The notes: generated by a model from the sequence alone, not told the origin. Shown: positions 1-9,223, counted from the stretch's first letter. The stretch is DNA of 64,000 nucleotides from Pseudolachnospira sp051055405 (GCF_051055405.1 NZ_CP167068.1:2728001-2792000); one strand, 5' to 3'. Numbers and translations: made by a program.

Positions 1-9
1 GGATATGCG

Positions 10-50
10 CAGGAATAAAGAATTTCGCTCTGCGAAATTCTTTATTCCTG
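10..50. repeat. Perfect intergenic hairpin with GCTCTGC loop
   Basis: Two 19-nt arms, exact reverse complements, close on a TCT loop. The right arm overlaps the stop codon of the first gene, so the structure sits at the 3' end of that minus-strand transcript. No clear T-tract follows, so termination is uncertain. The apex (TTTCGCTCTGCGAAA) recurs near 23620 with different outer stem bases. Confidence 0.7.
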
Positions 51-1079
51 CTTTATAAATTCCTGCCATCTTTTGTCGTTCTTTAGAAAACCGTAGCTTT
101 CTTCATCGCGAAAACATCGCAGCAAATTGCGTTTCAGTTCTGTCTTAAATTCTTCTCTTACTGGTTTAAATTTCATATGCTCATAAAGCGGAGACTTACA
201 AAAATCGCCGATGCTATCCACATGGAAAAGCATTTCCTTCATCGTTTCGATTACTGTCTCAGCGTCTTTTTCTAAAGTTGCAAGATCCAGTTGATTTGAG
301 ACTTCATAATATCTTCCCATCTCAAAGCACCTGGCCATCTCCCCTTGCTTTGCCACAAACCGACGCGCTCTTTCCCAATCTTTCTTTTTTACCGCCAACC
401 AATACATTCCCTGAAGTGTTTCACTCACCGTCTGATAGCTGCTAAACAGCAATTCTTCACATGCTTTATATGCTTCTTGTATTCGATTTGTCTCCCCATA
501 AATTTCCGCTTGTCTTCGTTTCCGCTCCGGATCCTGTTTTGAAAAGTACTCCAGGCACTGCTCTGCTTTATCGTACCGCTCCTTTTTCATATAGAAAGCA
601 AACAGAGAACCTGCGGCATAGCCGCGCAGCGCTTCATCCTTACTTTCCAATACGCGAACGTATAAAGAATGTAAATACTCATCATATTGTTCTGCATTTG
701 AAACTTCCTGCGTGTCGCGCTTCGCGTCAAGAATTACCGCTATCTGCCAAATCAGCAATTCACAATTTGGATATTGCTCCAAGATTTTCTTCGCCCAGAG
801 AAAGGCTTCCTCATAGGGTCCTTCCTTCAGCTTTCGATCTGCTTCATAAACCAGTTTCTCCACCTCTTCTGCTGTCGGTTCCTCGTGAAAAGCCAACAGG
901 GTATCCAATGAAATATCGAGGAGTCTTGCAATGGGCGCCAGCAGCATAATATCGGGAAAAGAATTGCCGCTTTCCCATTTATTCACGGCCGGAGCGGTCA
1001 CTCCAAGCCTGCGGGCCATTTCTTCCTGCGTCATATTTTTACTTTTTCTATATGTTTTAATTACCTTGCCCAGCTGCAC
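42..1079 (-). CDS. XRE-family transcriptional regulator with TPR-like C-terminal region
   Basis: The N-terminal 60 or so residues form a Cro/CI-type helix-turn-helix (LGKVIKTYRKSKNMTQEEMA, then PAVNKWESG). The remaining roughly 270 residues are charged and helical with repeated aromatic/Leu spacing, like the TPR-type sensor halves of many Firmicute XRE regulators. I chose a GTG start at 1079 because AAGGAG lies 9 nt upstream; a longer frame opens with TTG at 1121 but has no ribosome site. A TATAAT box lies at 1121-1126 on the minus strand. Its targets and any ligand or peptide it senses cannot be read from the sequence. The gene is solitary and ends in the hairpin at 10-50. Confidence 0.85.
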   Translation of the reverse strand: MQLGKVIKTYRKSKNMTQEEMARRLGVTAPAVNKWESGNSFPDIMLLAPIARLLDISLDTLLAFHEEPTAEEVEKLVYEADRKLKEGPYEEAFLWAKKILEQYPNCELLIWQIAVILDAKRDTQEVSNAEQYDEYLHSLYVRVLESKDEALRGYAAGSLFAFYMKKERYDKAEQCLEYFSKQDPERKRRQAEIYGETNRIQEAYKACEELLFSSYQTVSETLQGMYWLAVKKKDWERARRFVAKQGEMARCFEMGRYYEVSNQLDLATLEKDAETVIETMKEMLFHVDSIGDFCKSPLYEHMKFKPVREEFKTELKRNLLRCFRDEESYGFLKNDKRWQEFIKQE

Positions 1080-1180
1080 GTACAAAGTCTCCTTTTGCTT
1101 TTCTGATCTCTGTTTTCCCAATTATAGCAAAAAATGCGTGCTCTTACCATTGAACAAACGTCAAGTTTTCCCTTCAAAAA

Positions 1181-1717
1181 TTAACTGCCGGCTTGTCTCA
1201 AATATTCCATAAGCGGAGTCAAATAATTTTTATCGGTCCAATCGCAGGATTTCCCTACCGCACACATGAGCGCCTTCATCCATGGTTTGTATGTACTGGG
1301 ATCTTTTTTTGCCACAGACTTCTGCAACAACTTACATAAAGTCCTGTCCCTCCATGTCATGCGGCTTTCGTCCCACATGCCTCGCCCATAAAAGAGTGGA
1401 ATTTCCTGCAAATCTCCCGTCAAATTGTGCGCTTTGATTTCCTTCAACGCATTTTCATCATATGGCGAAGCGCCTACGCAAAATACCAATATCTTTCTGC
1501 CACGTAATTCTGTCATATGCTTTTTTAAGAAGGATAGACCTGCGATACCGGACGCATAGATACCGCCGCACCATATGATTATTTCATACGGCGCCACCGC
1601 GTCCACTTTCACTTTTGCTTCCTCCATGCAGTCAAAGCCCGTCATTTCCGCTAACCAATTTGCATATTTTTCTGTCGCTCCGTATTTCGACTTATATAGG
1701 ATAATGCCTTTTTCCAT
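1181..1717 (-). CDS. Flavodoxin-domain protein
   Basis: A flavodoxin fold of the protoporphyrinogen-oxidase-like (HemG/flavodoxin_5) type is suggested by the N-terminal FMN-phosphate loop (YKSKYGATEKYANWLAE), the strand IIIWCGGIYASGIAG and a later LVFCVGASP segment. The family binds FMN and moves electrons in the cytoplasm; the partner is unknown. The start at 1717 is internal to a longer frame that opens with GTG at 1735, and is preferred for its ATG and lack of overlap, although the GAGGA site is rather distant (11 nt). It follows the TetR gene by 7 nt and is almost certainly co-transcribed with it, so it is the probable target of that repressor. Confidence 0.8.
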   Translation of the reverse strand: MEKGIILYKSKYGATEKYANWLAEMTGFDCMEEAKVKVDAVAPYEIIIWCGGIYASGIAGLSFLKKHMTELRGRKILVFCVGASPYDENALKEIKAHNLTGDLQEIPLFYGRGMWDESRMTWRDRTLCKLLQKSVAKKDPSTYKPWMKALMCAVGKSCDWTDKNYLTPLMEYLRQAGS

Positions 1718-1724
1718 ATCAGAT

Positions 1725-2291
1725 TTATTCCTCACCTTTCGTTGCTTGGCTCAAAAATGCTCTATAAGCCATTTCCTGGTGTTCATAGATTTCATCTGCC
1801 GATATTCCCGGCGTCGTGACGGAAAAAATTGTACCGATACCAATGGTGTAAATCAGCATATTTAAATGCAGCTTTCTCGCCTGTGATAAGCTAATATTCC
1901 ATTTCTCAGAAATGAATTCCGCCATGCGAGAATTGGTTTCTGCTCGATACAGATCATCCAACGAAGCAATTCCGGTTCTTTGATGCAGAATAAATATCTT
2001 AAACAAGTGAGGCTCTTCTTCCGCCAATTGAATATAAGCCATTCCTGTGCTGCGAAACAAATCCTCTTTGTCCAGATGATTTGCTATATACTCCTGTATG
2101 AATCGGTTCACCTGTTCCACCACATCCTGACGTAAACCTTCCATATTTTTGCAATAGCTATAAATCGGCTGTACGGAACACCCAATCTTATCCGCGATAT
2201 TTTTTACCATAACCTGTTCCATCCCGCTGCTTCTTGCAAGCTCAAAAGCAGCATGAACAACCATTTCTTTTGTAATTTTTTGTTTTGGCAT
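1725..2291 (-). CDS. TetR/AcrR-family transcriptional regulator
   Basis: The N-terminal 50 residues carry the TetR DNA-binding domain (ITKEMVVHAAFELARSSGME, then the recognition-helix region VQPIYSYCKNMEGL). The C-terminal half is an all-helical ligand and dimerisation domain of TetR_C type. An in-frame ATG at 2306 lies inside the operator palindrome; I prefer the ATG at 2291 because AAAGG sits 6 nt upstream. The gene is first in a two-gene operon with the flavodoxin protein, and a 47-bp perfect palindrome abuts its start, which strongly implies autorepression. The inducer is unknown. Confidence 0.9.
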   Translation of the reverse strand: MPKQKITKEMVVHAAFELARSSGMEQVMVKNIADKIGCSVQPIYSYCKNMEGLRQDVVEQVNRFIQEYIANHLDKEDLFRSTGMAYIQLAEEEPHLFKIFILHQRTGIASLDDLYRAETNSRMAEFISEKWNISLSQARKLHLNMLIYTIGIGTIFSVTTPGISADEIYEHQEMAYRAFLSQATKGEE

Positions 2292-2304
2292 AAATTTCCT
2301 TTCC

Positions 2305-2351
2305 ATGTATAATCAAGTTATATAAATCAATTATATAACTTGATTATACAT
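2305..2351. promoter_or_regulatory. Large perfect palindrome, probable TetR operator
   Basis: Two 21-nt arms, exact reverse complements (left arm ATGTATAATCAAGTTATATA...), flank a 5-nt spacer. The palindrome lies just upstream of the TetR start at 2291, and each arm contains TATAAT. The length would fit two TetR dimers or a pair of nested sites. The role is inferred from position. Confidence 0.8.
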
Positions 2352-2476
2352 AGAAACACATGCTTTGTCAATTTGATATGGGAAACGATTTTCTAAAATG
2401 CACGGAAAATAGTCAACATCTACTTAAACAACAGCGGCAGGTAGAACACAATCTCCCTGCCGCTGCTTTTGACAAA

Positions 2477-2689
2477 TCAATCATTTTTCTGAAATTCGAG
2501 AATATCTCCCGCTTCGCAATCCAGCGCCTCGCAGATAGCCGCAAGCGTGGAAAAGCGGATTGCCGTTACCTTGTTGTTTTTTATTTTAGACAGATTGACA
2601 TTGGAAATTCCCACTCGTTCCGCAAGCTCGTTTAGGGACATTTTTCGTTCCACCATCATTCGGTCTAATCGAAGAACTATTTTACCCAT
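2477..2689 (-). CDS. Short XRE-family regulator (YozG-like)
   Basis: This 70-residue protein is essentially only a Cro/CI helix-turn-helix (MSLNELAERVGISNVNLSKI, then the IRFSTLAAICEALDC helix). Proteins of this size and sequence type are regularly paired with DUF2975 membrane proteins, as here: it starts 9 nt after the DUF2975 stop codon. The likely role is control of the pair through the palindrome at 3316-3352. Confidence 0.88.
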   Translation of the reverse strand: MGKIVLRLDRMMVERKMSLNELAERVGISNVNLSKIKNNKVTAIRFSTLAAICEALDCEAGDILEFQKND

Positions 2690-2698
2690 ACTTCCTCC

Positions 2699-3256
2699 TT
2701 ACAGAAGACCATCTACGTCTTTTTCAAGATCGGCTCCGTAAATAAAGTATTGTGTCAGGCACAAAACGATAATGCCCATAAAAATGCCGCTTTGCTCCAC
2801 ACTGGTCTCAACAGCATCCACGCCGATTACAAGGCGCATGATAATGCTCATGATAAATCCGACCACCGGTACGGAAATGGAAAAAATACCAATCTCCTTG
2901 AGCATACGAATATTATCTTTTTGGAAAGGGGTCGCATTTTCCGATTTCTTAAAAATCAGATACAGATTGCGGAATACCATAGCCATCAGCGAAAGAATCA
3001 CAATCGCACCGATTCCAAAAATCAGGAAGGTAGTCATATCCACATTTCCGTCCGTAACAGCACACTGTACTTCAAACCCATATACGGAAAGCTCCGCGCC
3101 GCAACACTCTTTCGCATCCAAACCAACAAAATAGCCAATCCATTTTGGAGCCGCCACCGAACAGATCGTAGCCGCCGTCATCAGGGCGACTGCAACCCAG
3201 TGAAATACTTCTAATATCTTTGCAACAATTTTAGCAAGTTTGTTTATCTGTTTCAT
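2699..3256 (-). CDS. DUF2975 membrane protein
   Basis: Four hydrophobic segments are visible (around residues 15-40, 75-100, 120-145 and 155-175 of the chosen frame), matching the DUF2975 layout. The function of the family is not established. The start is the ATG at 3256 with GGGGG 8 nt upstream; the longer frame begins at TTG 3271. It forms a tight operon with the downstream XRE gene, and a 37-bp palindrome lies 60 nt upstream. Confidence 0.82.
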   Translation of the reverse strand: MKQINKLAKIVAKILEVFHWVAVALMTAATICSVAAPKWIGYFVGLDAKECCGAELSVYGFEVQCAVTDGNVDMTTFLIFGIGAIVILSLMAMVFRNLYLIFKKSENATPFQKDNIRMLKEIGIFSISVPVVGFIMSIIMRLVIGVDAVETSVEQSGIFMGIIVLCLTQYFIYGADLEKDVDGLL

Positions 3257-3315
3257 CTTCCATACCCCCAAGATATCTTTGATGATGAGAGTATAACACA
3301 GTCTTTAATGTATGT

Positions 3316-3352
3316 CAATATATTTTTAATGATAAACATTAAAAATATATTG
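3316..3352. promoter_or_regulatory. AT-rich perfect palindrome upstream of DUF2975/XRE pair
   Basis: The 16-nt arms CAATATATTTTTAATG and CATTAAAAATATATTG are exact reverse complements around ATAAA. The position is right for an autoregulatory operator of the DUF2975-XRE operon; no T-tract supports terminator function. Confidence 0.65.
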
Positions 3353-3407
3353 TTTTGTATTAAACTGTTTGCTCACTGGCTTCTATTTTACCATAAAACA
3401 AAGACAT

Positions 3408-3446
3408 GTATGCTCAGGACAGAGTATGCCCTTGTCCGCTGAAGGT
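3408..3446. repeat. Conserved-loop hairpin, copy 1
   Basis: Copy 1 of a 39-nt unit with a 13-nt loop ending GCCCTT, followed by GTC and GAAGG. It lies just 3' of the minus-strand GNAT gene. Related copies are at 24433 and 57840. The stem of this copy is the least regular of the three. Confidence 0.45.
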
Positions 3447-3460
3447 ATAGCTGTAGGAAT

Positions 3461-3967
3461 TTATTTGACCAGTTCCATCTCAATGCAATTCCATCTTTCG
3501 CCCATACAATGGTAGCTTTCTGTATGCTCTAATTTGACTCTTTTAAAGCCGCAGGATTCATAGCATTTTATTGCGGCTTTATTGTTTTCAAAAACTCCCA
3601 GTGATATTTTTTTTACTTTAACAAAACAAAATGCGTACTGGATGGCCAAAGAAACCATTTCTTTGCCATATCCTTTTCCTCTCTTTTTATCGTCAATAAT
3701 CACAAACCCTAATCGAATTTCATCAAAGCGGCTGCTATTGGGAAAACGCATCGTAAAATGTCCAACGATACCAGTATCGTCAAATGCCGTCATCCCCCAA
3801 ATCCATTCATGATTCCGATCTCTGTCATAATACAAATTCATATCATCCGAAGTAATCGGATATTTATCATAACGATCCGCGCTCCACTGGCGAAAAGCAT
3901 ATTCATCTCCTATCCATGTCGTTATTGTCTGCGCGTCGCAGGCCTTGTACGGTCTTAGTCTTATCAT
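3461..3967 (-). CDS. GNAT-family N-acetyltransferase (RimJ/RimL-like)
   Basis: A 168-residue GNAT fold. Motif A for acetyl-CoA pyrophosphate is DDKKRGKGYGKEMVSLAI around residues 93-110, and motif B is VFENNKAAIKCYESCGF around 125-141. The N-terminal RLRPYKACDAQTI resembles the RimJ/RimL subgroup that acetylates protein N-termini or small amines. The substrate cannot be inferred. GAGAGG precedes the ATG. The gene stands alone. Confidence 0.88.
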   Translation of the reverse strand: MIRLRPYKACDAQTITTWIGDEYAFRQWSADRYDKYPITSDDMNLYYDRDRNHEWIWGMTAFDDTGIVGHFTMRFPNSSRFDEIRLGFVIIDDKKRGKGYGKEMVSLAIQYAFCFVKVKKISLGVFENNKAAIKCYESCGFKRVKLEHTESYHCMGERWNCIEMELVK

Positions 3968-4010
3968 AAAAATATCCTCTCAAATTTTGATTACAATTTG
4001 GTACTTTTTA

Positions 4011-4032
4011 AGGGCTGGCAAAAGCCAGCCCT
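4011..4032 (-). terminator. Hairpin terminator of the large surface-protein gene
   Basis: AGGGCTGGC / GCCAGCCCT with an AAAA loop lies 47 nt past the stop codon of the 1441-residue protein gene. The following minus-strand T run is short, so termination may be partial. Confidence 0.7.
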
Positions 4033-4078
4033 ATCTATGTATAGAATCTTTGAGACAGTCCCTATCCGTTGACTTCTA

Positions 4079-7000
4079 TTACTTTTGATACAGACGCTTC
4101 ATCCGTCTGCATACCAATATGCCGCCAAGCGCCGCTGCCGCCAACACCAACCATGCCGCCGGATATGCGCTGGTATCACCGGTTGGAACCGCTCCCCTAT
4201 TTGGCCCATCTCCATTTAATGCTATTACCGTTGAGCCCAAATAAATCTTTTCACTCTGGGTCTTAATGGTTTCCTCCACAACGCTTTGCAAACCAGAGAC
4301 TCCGGGCTTCGCCTCATACTCTTCTTTGGATCCCCAATGTCCAGGTTTTCCATCCTCGGAAGGGATACCGCCGTGGGCTTCCCCAATATTTCCAATATCC
4401 TTTCCAACGGCTGATGGACCAATCACGGCGGCAAACTGCACCTGATAGGTCTCTCCTCCGTAAATATCTCCAACAAATACCGCCAACGTCCGGCTGGCCG
4501 CGTCGTAGACTTCAGCGCCCAGTTTCGTAGGCACGCCGTTTGGATCGATCAAATAGAAACTGCCCGTATTGATATCCAGACCTTCCGGTATCTTATCCAA
4601 AATCCTTACGCCGGTCCACACGGAACCATACGCCTCATTATGGGCCGCCAGGCTATAGAGAATCTCATCGTCAACCCGCGCCTGGCCGTCTTTGCTGGTT
4701 CTGTTTTCCACGGTTTTTGTTAAAGTGCCTTCCGGATTCGGAAGAGGTTTGGCGTCTTCCTGGTCATTCGGTTTTGCCTCCGGAGAACCAATTACGCCAT
4801 TGTCTCCTTTTGCCAAAGCGATATTCGTCAAATCCCAGGCGCTTTCATGATCCGGCTGAATCGCTTCCTGGGTAATCACCGTCTGGAAGGTCAGGACATA
4901 CGTATCCGCACTGGAAATGTTTCCGATCGGCACCGCAAGCATCCGGGTCGAATCATCATAGCAGGACGCCGAAGGCTTCGGCAGTTCTGTATCATTTTTC
5001 TTCAATGTAATACTGTCCGGATCCAACTCCATTCCTGCCGGAATGCAGTCCTGCAAAATTACATTTTCCCAATCACGATACGGATAGTTATTTTTTACGG
5101 TCAGCGTATAGGTCAGCCGGTCTCCTACCAGGTTCTTATCCTCATGGTTCTCATTTACGACCACTTTATCCAGAGACGGCTGTGGATCTCCAATCCGTTC
5201 CGCGCTAATTTCTACCATATAATCTTCGTCAATGCTGTCTATTGTAAATTTACCAGCCTCCAGTAGTTCATCATGCGGCTCGCCATTGATCCATACATGG
5301 GTAATGATACTGCCCTCTTCCGCCTTCCAGGTCACTTCATAAGGATCACCTGCAGCTACTGCTCCATTGCTTGCGGTTATGGATACATCCGCATCACCCA
5401 TAATATAGTTCTTGACCGCGTAACTATCCTTGGGCTGGTCAGGATCATCATCGCCGCCGTCAGCGCTGTCTTTTACAAATGTAACATGAACGCTGCAGTT
5501 TTCCTGGATATCCTCGAATGGATAATCCCCTTTTGCATCTTCCACAACAAAGCTAAATGCAGCTACCGCCGGCTCTGCCTTCGGATTGTAATAGATTTTA
5601 TTCCCGTTAATCGTTACATCCTGAACGCTCCAGCCTTCAGCCGCTTCCCACTCAACCGTATAGCTGTCATCCCTCTGCACAATTTTGGAATCAGAAACCG
5701 TTCCCTGACCTGTCTTAGAGGTATCCACACGCAGCTGTTCACTTTCCGGAACAACAACCGTTCCCGCTTGTTTTTTCGGGGCCAGCTGCACAACCACCTG
5801 ATAATCTTTACTGATTCCAGGCAGTATAATTTCGCCTGTCGCCGTATCCACGGTAACGTTATCAATCGGATTTCCGTCTTTGTCTGTAACGGTTATTGTA
5901 TCGATCTCATAGTTCTTTGGATCCGCAACAACTGCCCGTACCGTATAATCCTCCCCTACTATAACATCCGTAGAAGGAGTGATACTCCCCGGGCCGCCCA
6001 TTAGCTTTGTTGTGACTTGCGCCCCATCCGGCGCTGTACCTTCTTTTTCCAAAGTCACTTCTACCCGGTGATCTCCCGTCACTTTAGAAAAGACAACCTG
6101 ATCCTCTCCCAGTAGATCTGCACGCTTCATGCCGTCTACCATGACCGACGTCGCCACATAACCATCGGCAATCTTCCAGCTAACCGTATAATCCGTCGTC
6201 CGCGGATCATCCTTTGAAATCCGGACGCTCGGAGTAATACTGCACTTAGAATCTCCGCCGGAAATCTGTGTCTCCACACTATAAAACTCAGGTTCTTGTA
6301 ATTCGTCTACAAACTCTACCAATACATAATGGTGATTATCAATAGCAGGAATTGTCAATTCCCCGCTCCCGTCGGGAAGCTGCATCACACCGTCCAGCCA
6401 TACCGCCTTCACCATATATCCCTCTGCCGGCGTGTAGCGGATCGTAACATCTGTGCCTTCCCGATACGGATTTTTCCCGTTTTCCGAAGCAGGAAGTACA
6501 ATGTCGCCTTCTCCCCGCTGACCTAATGTCACTTTCCAGGTCTTAATCCATTTGGCATACAGTTTTACTCCGTCCAAATATTCCGGAGCGCTCATATCGA
6601 AAATATCGCCTGCTGTGACAGCTTCGCCATTGCCGTCCTTATCCTCGTACCAACCCAGGAATTCATATCCTTCCCGAACCGGTGTTTTCGGCATAGACGC
6701 CAGCTTTCCCTCCTCGGTCAAAAGGGTTTGCGTACTATGATCTGTGCCATCATTGTTATAAAACGTTGCCTTGTTGGCGCTTACGCTGACTGGGATTACC
6801 AGGTCCTGGCTGACGTTGCCGGCATAATCCACCGCATATGCGTGGATATAATATTGAATGCCCGGCGTAAGGATTCCCGTGTTATAAGTCACTTCATCCT
6901 CTACGCTGGATGCCGACAGTACCTGTGCTACCGGCACAGACTTCAGTTCAACCGGATCTTTATTCGTATTCACACCGCTTACATAATAGCCACGCAGGCC

Positions 7001-8404
7001 GGATAATGCGGTGCCTTTATAGACAGACTCATCTTCCGGATCCGTAGCGGTGGTCGACCAAACCTCATCCGGATACTCGATTCCCAGCGACTGGTCGATG
7101 GTTGCGCCTTTGATTCCTTGAATCCGATAGGCATAGGTGGTTCCATAGTCTTTCGAACCGCTCAGTTCTACCGCAGCCGTATACTGCGTCAGATCTTCCG
7201 ACGGCGTTACCGACGCGATCTGTCCCTTGGGCTTGTCCGGCGCCTCCTCATCAATAAACGAGGAATCGCGGGCGGTAGTCGTCGTCGTGGTCTGTGCAAT
7301 ATAAATCAGCGTATTGGCAAAAACCTTTGCTTCATCCAAAGTCGCGCCTCCGCTGGTATGGCCGGTCTGGATCATCGCGCATGCGCCATTCGTAATCAAA
7401 TAATAGTTATCTGTCCAACCAGTAGTTCCCGGAGCCACCGCCGTACCATATACATTGCCACTGGCATCAGACAGCTGCATCCATACGCGGCTTCCTCCCG
7501 CCTTCACCTTCTGACCCAAGATATGCGTCGTCGGAATGCTTAACGTTTTCCCCTCCAAATTCCACGGGCGGCTTGTCAAAAATCCGGTATCCGTAACTTT
7601 TACATATCTGGACTCATACAGATAATCTCCCCTTGTAAGATCCAAATTCAGAAAATCGGATTCTGCAAATCGATAGAAATTATTCCGGCTTCCCACATTA
7701 GCGGCATTTCCTACTATCGTATCATGCCCAAACATCAATCCGCCGCCGGCTTTTGCAAAGGCGACCGTAGCGTCCCTAGAAGCCACAGAAAGATCCTTGC
7801 TGGCATTGGCGTCATAGGTACCAAACATAATGACATTATATTTATAGGTACCGTCGCTTTCTTTTAAGTAGCGGTCGGGATCGGCATTATAATTATCAAT
7901 CGTAACTGAATCCACCGTGATGATCCCACGGCCAACGCTCGTGCGTGCGCCATCATAATCTATCGCCTCCGTATTCATCCAGTTCTTCAGATAATCCAAA
8001 CTGGCGCTATTAGGAGCTACATTTAAGACGCGTACGCTGCCGTCCCTTGCATCCACATCCACGGGGGAACGGGTCTCCCATGCGGTCCATGTCCCATCCG
8101 CCCGCTGCTTGGACTGCCACATCCTATAGTTGTATGGTCTGGCAGGGTCCGCCATACCTTCTCCCGGACGCTGCGGATTTTCATACGGAAACGACCATTC
8201 CAATTCTGCCGTAACCTGCCCGTCATTGGCGACGGTGTAGTATCCGTTCAGATTAATCTTTCCTTCCTCATATCCAGGCTTGACATAGTCCACCGGCTTT
8301 TGCGACTCTGCAGGCGCCGCCGATACTGTCTGTGTATTTACCGCAGGCAATAAAGTAATGGTCATCGCCAATATGAGAAGGAATGACAAAATTTTCCTGT
8401 TCAT
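4079..8404 (-). CDS. Large secreted multi-domain surface protein (InlB-type and DUF11 repeats)
   Basis: A 1441-residue protein with a signal peptide at residues 1-29. Residues of about 100-380 form a distinct globular region resembling the DUF5057-type domain of clostridial surface proteins. A Listeria-Bacteroides (InlB B-type) repeat follows near 570-620 (EGYEFLGWYEDKDGNG ... KLYAKW). Several divergent beta repeats fill 620-1080, and two DUF11-like stalk repeats with YTLTVKN-type strands occupy about 1080-1340. The C-terminus has VPTGDT, a hydrophobic helix and CRRMKRLYQK, which looks like a non-canonical sortase signal. The likely role is an adhesin or cell-surface stalk protein. It is monocistronic, with a plausible promoter at 8452-8480. 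Confidence 0.85.
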   Translation of the reverse strand: MNRKILSFLLILAMTITLLPAVNTQTVSAAPAESQKPVDYVKPGYEEGKINLNGYYTVANDGQVTAELEWSFPYENPQRPGEGMADPARPYNYRMWQSKQRADGTWTAWETRSPVDVDARDGSVRVLNVAPNSASLDYLKNWMNTEAIDYDGARTSVGRGIITVDSVTIDNYNADPDRYLKESDGTYKYNVIMFGTYDANASKDLSVASRDATVAFAKAGGGLMFGHDTIVGNAANVGSRNNFYRFAESDFLNLDLTRGDYLYESRYVKVTDTGFLTSRPWNLEGKTLSIPTTHILGQKVKAGGSRVWMQLSDASGNVYGTAVAPGTTGWTDNYYLITNGACAMIQTGHTSGGATLDEAKVFANTLIYIAQTTTTTTARDSSFIDEEAPDKPKGQIASVTPSEDLTQYTAAVELSGSKDYGTTYAYRIQGIKGATIDQSLGIEYPDEVWSTTATDPEDESVYKGTALSGLRGYYVSGVNTNKDPVELKSVPVAQVLSASSVEDEVTYNTGILTPGIQYYIHAYAVDYAGNVSQDLVIPVSVSANKATFYNNDGTDHSTQTLLTEEGKLASMPKTPVREGYEFLGWYEDKDGNGEAVTAGDIFDMSAPEYLDGVKLYAKWIKTWKVTLGQRGEGDIVLPASENGKNPYREGTDVTIRYTPAEGYMVKAVWLDGVMQLPDGSGELTIPAIDNHHYVLVEFVDELQEPEFYSVETQISGGDSKCSITPSVRISKDDPRTTDYTVSWKIADGYVATSVMVDGMKRADLLGEDQVVFSKVTGDHRVEVTLEKEGTAPDGAQVTTKLMGGPGSITPSTDVIVGEDYTVRAVVADPKNYEIDTITVTDKDGNPIDNVTVDTATGEIILPGISKDYQVVVQLAPKKQAGTVVVPESEQLRVDTSKTGQGTVSDSKIVQRDDSYTVEWEAAEGWSVQDVTINGNKIYYNPKAEPAVAAFSFVVEDAKGDYPFEDIQENCSVHVTFVKDSADGGDDDPDQPKDSYAVKNYIMGDADVSITASNGAVAAGDPYEVTWKAEEGSIITHVWINGEPHDELLEAGKFTIDSIDEDYMVEISAERIGDPQPSLDKVVVNENHEDKNLVGDRLTYTLTVKNNYPYRDWENVILQDCIPAGMELDPDSITLKKNDTELPKPSASCYDDSTRMLAVPIGNISSADTYVLTFQTVITQEAIQPDHESAWDLTNIALAKGDNGVIGSPEAKPNDQEDAKPLPNPEGTLTKTVENRTSKDGQARVDDEILYSLAAHNEAYGSVWTGVRILDKIPEGLDINTGSFYLIDPNGVPTKLGAEVYDAASRTLAVFVGDIYGGETYQVQFAAVIGPSAVGKDIGNIGEAHGGIPSEDGKPGHWGSKEEYEAKPGVSGLQSVVEETIKTQSEKIYLGSTVIALNGDGPNRGAVPTGDTSAYPAAWLVLAAAALGGILVCRRMKRLYQK

Positions 8405-8451
8405 ATGTACATTCCCTCCTTTTTGACATACTTATCGCATTTTATTGGTTT

Positions 8452-8480
8452 ATAATACCACAACTCCTCTGCCAAAGCAA
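8452..8480 (-). promoter_or_regulatory. Sigma-A-type promoter for the surface-protein gene
   Basis: On the minus strand TTGCTT and TATTAT are separated by 17 nt, about 50 nt upstream of the start at 8404. A weak GGGCTTTCAGCCC stem-loop sits further upstream (about 8595-8607). Confidence 0.5.
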
Positions 8481-8679
8481 TATAAAGAGGAACGATTCAA
8501 CTGGTTGCAAATATCCGTAGCGCGCCCTTTTCTTTAGACGGATTATTCGCCTGCTCTTGACATGTAACTGTAGTGACTGTTATATATAAAGCAAGGGCTG
8601 AAAGCCCCCTATAAAGAATTGAGTGATTCCTTAGTTGCTGCGTTTCAGGACCGTTTGAAAGATTAGCGAGGTAATATCT

Positions 8680-9192
8680 ATGACAGTACGAACAGAACAA
8701 CAGGCCGACTATGAATCCGTATATTGGGTAATTAAATGTGCTTTTGAAACTGCTGAACAAAGTGATGGCAATGAACAGGATTTAGTAAACGCCTTACGGC
8801 AAAGCAATGCATTTATTCCCGAATTGTCATTAGTATCCGAAATCAATGGAAAGATTGTCGGACATATTCTGTTTACCAAGCTGCAAATAGGCAGACATAC
8901 TGCTTTGGCATTAGCTCCGCTGTCTGTATTACCCCCATATCAAAGACAGGGGATTGGCACTTCTCTGATACTTGAAGGGCATAAAATAGCCCAAGCCCTC
9001 GGTTACAGCTATTCCGTTGTATTAGGCAGCGAAAAATACTATCCTCGGATTGGCTATTTACCCGCCGAAAAATTTGGCATTCAACCCTGTTTTGAAGTTC
9101 CAAGCAAAAATTTTATGGCATACAAACTTTGTGAAAATGCCCCAATAATATCAGGTATTGTTAAATATGCCGAGGAATTTGGCATTACCTAA
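8680..9192 (+). CDS. GNAT-family N-acetyltransferase (YhbS-like)
   Basis: A 170-residue acetyltransferase with motif A at LSVLPPYQRQGIGTSLILEG (about residues 86-105) followed by VVLGSEKYYPRIGY, the layout of the YhbS subgroup. The N-terminal VRTEQQADYESVYWVIKCAF also fits that subgroup. GAGG lies 8 nt before the ATG. The substrate is unknown. The gene is alone on its strand, and a truncated relative lies antisense just downstream. Confidence 0.87.
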   Translation: MTVRTEQQADYESVYWVIKCAFETAEQSDGNEQDLVNALRQSNAFIPELSLVSEINGKIVGHILFTKLQIGRHTALALAPLSVLPPYQRQGIGTSLILEGHKIAQALGYSYSVVLGSEKYYPRIGYLPAEKFGIQPCFEVPSKNFMAYKLCENAPIISGIVKYAEEFGIT

Positions 9193-9223
9193 TACCTCAC
9201 TTTTTCATTGTTCTATTTTGGCA

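Noticed and set aside
8595..8610. Possible terminator (GGGCTTTCAGCCC) upstream of the large surface-protein gene
   Set aside because: Short stem with no gene ending there and a poor T-tract; mentioned only with the promoter.
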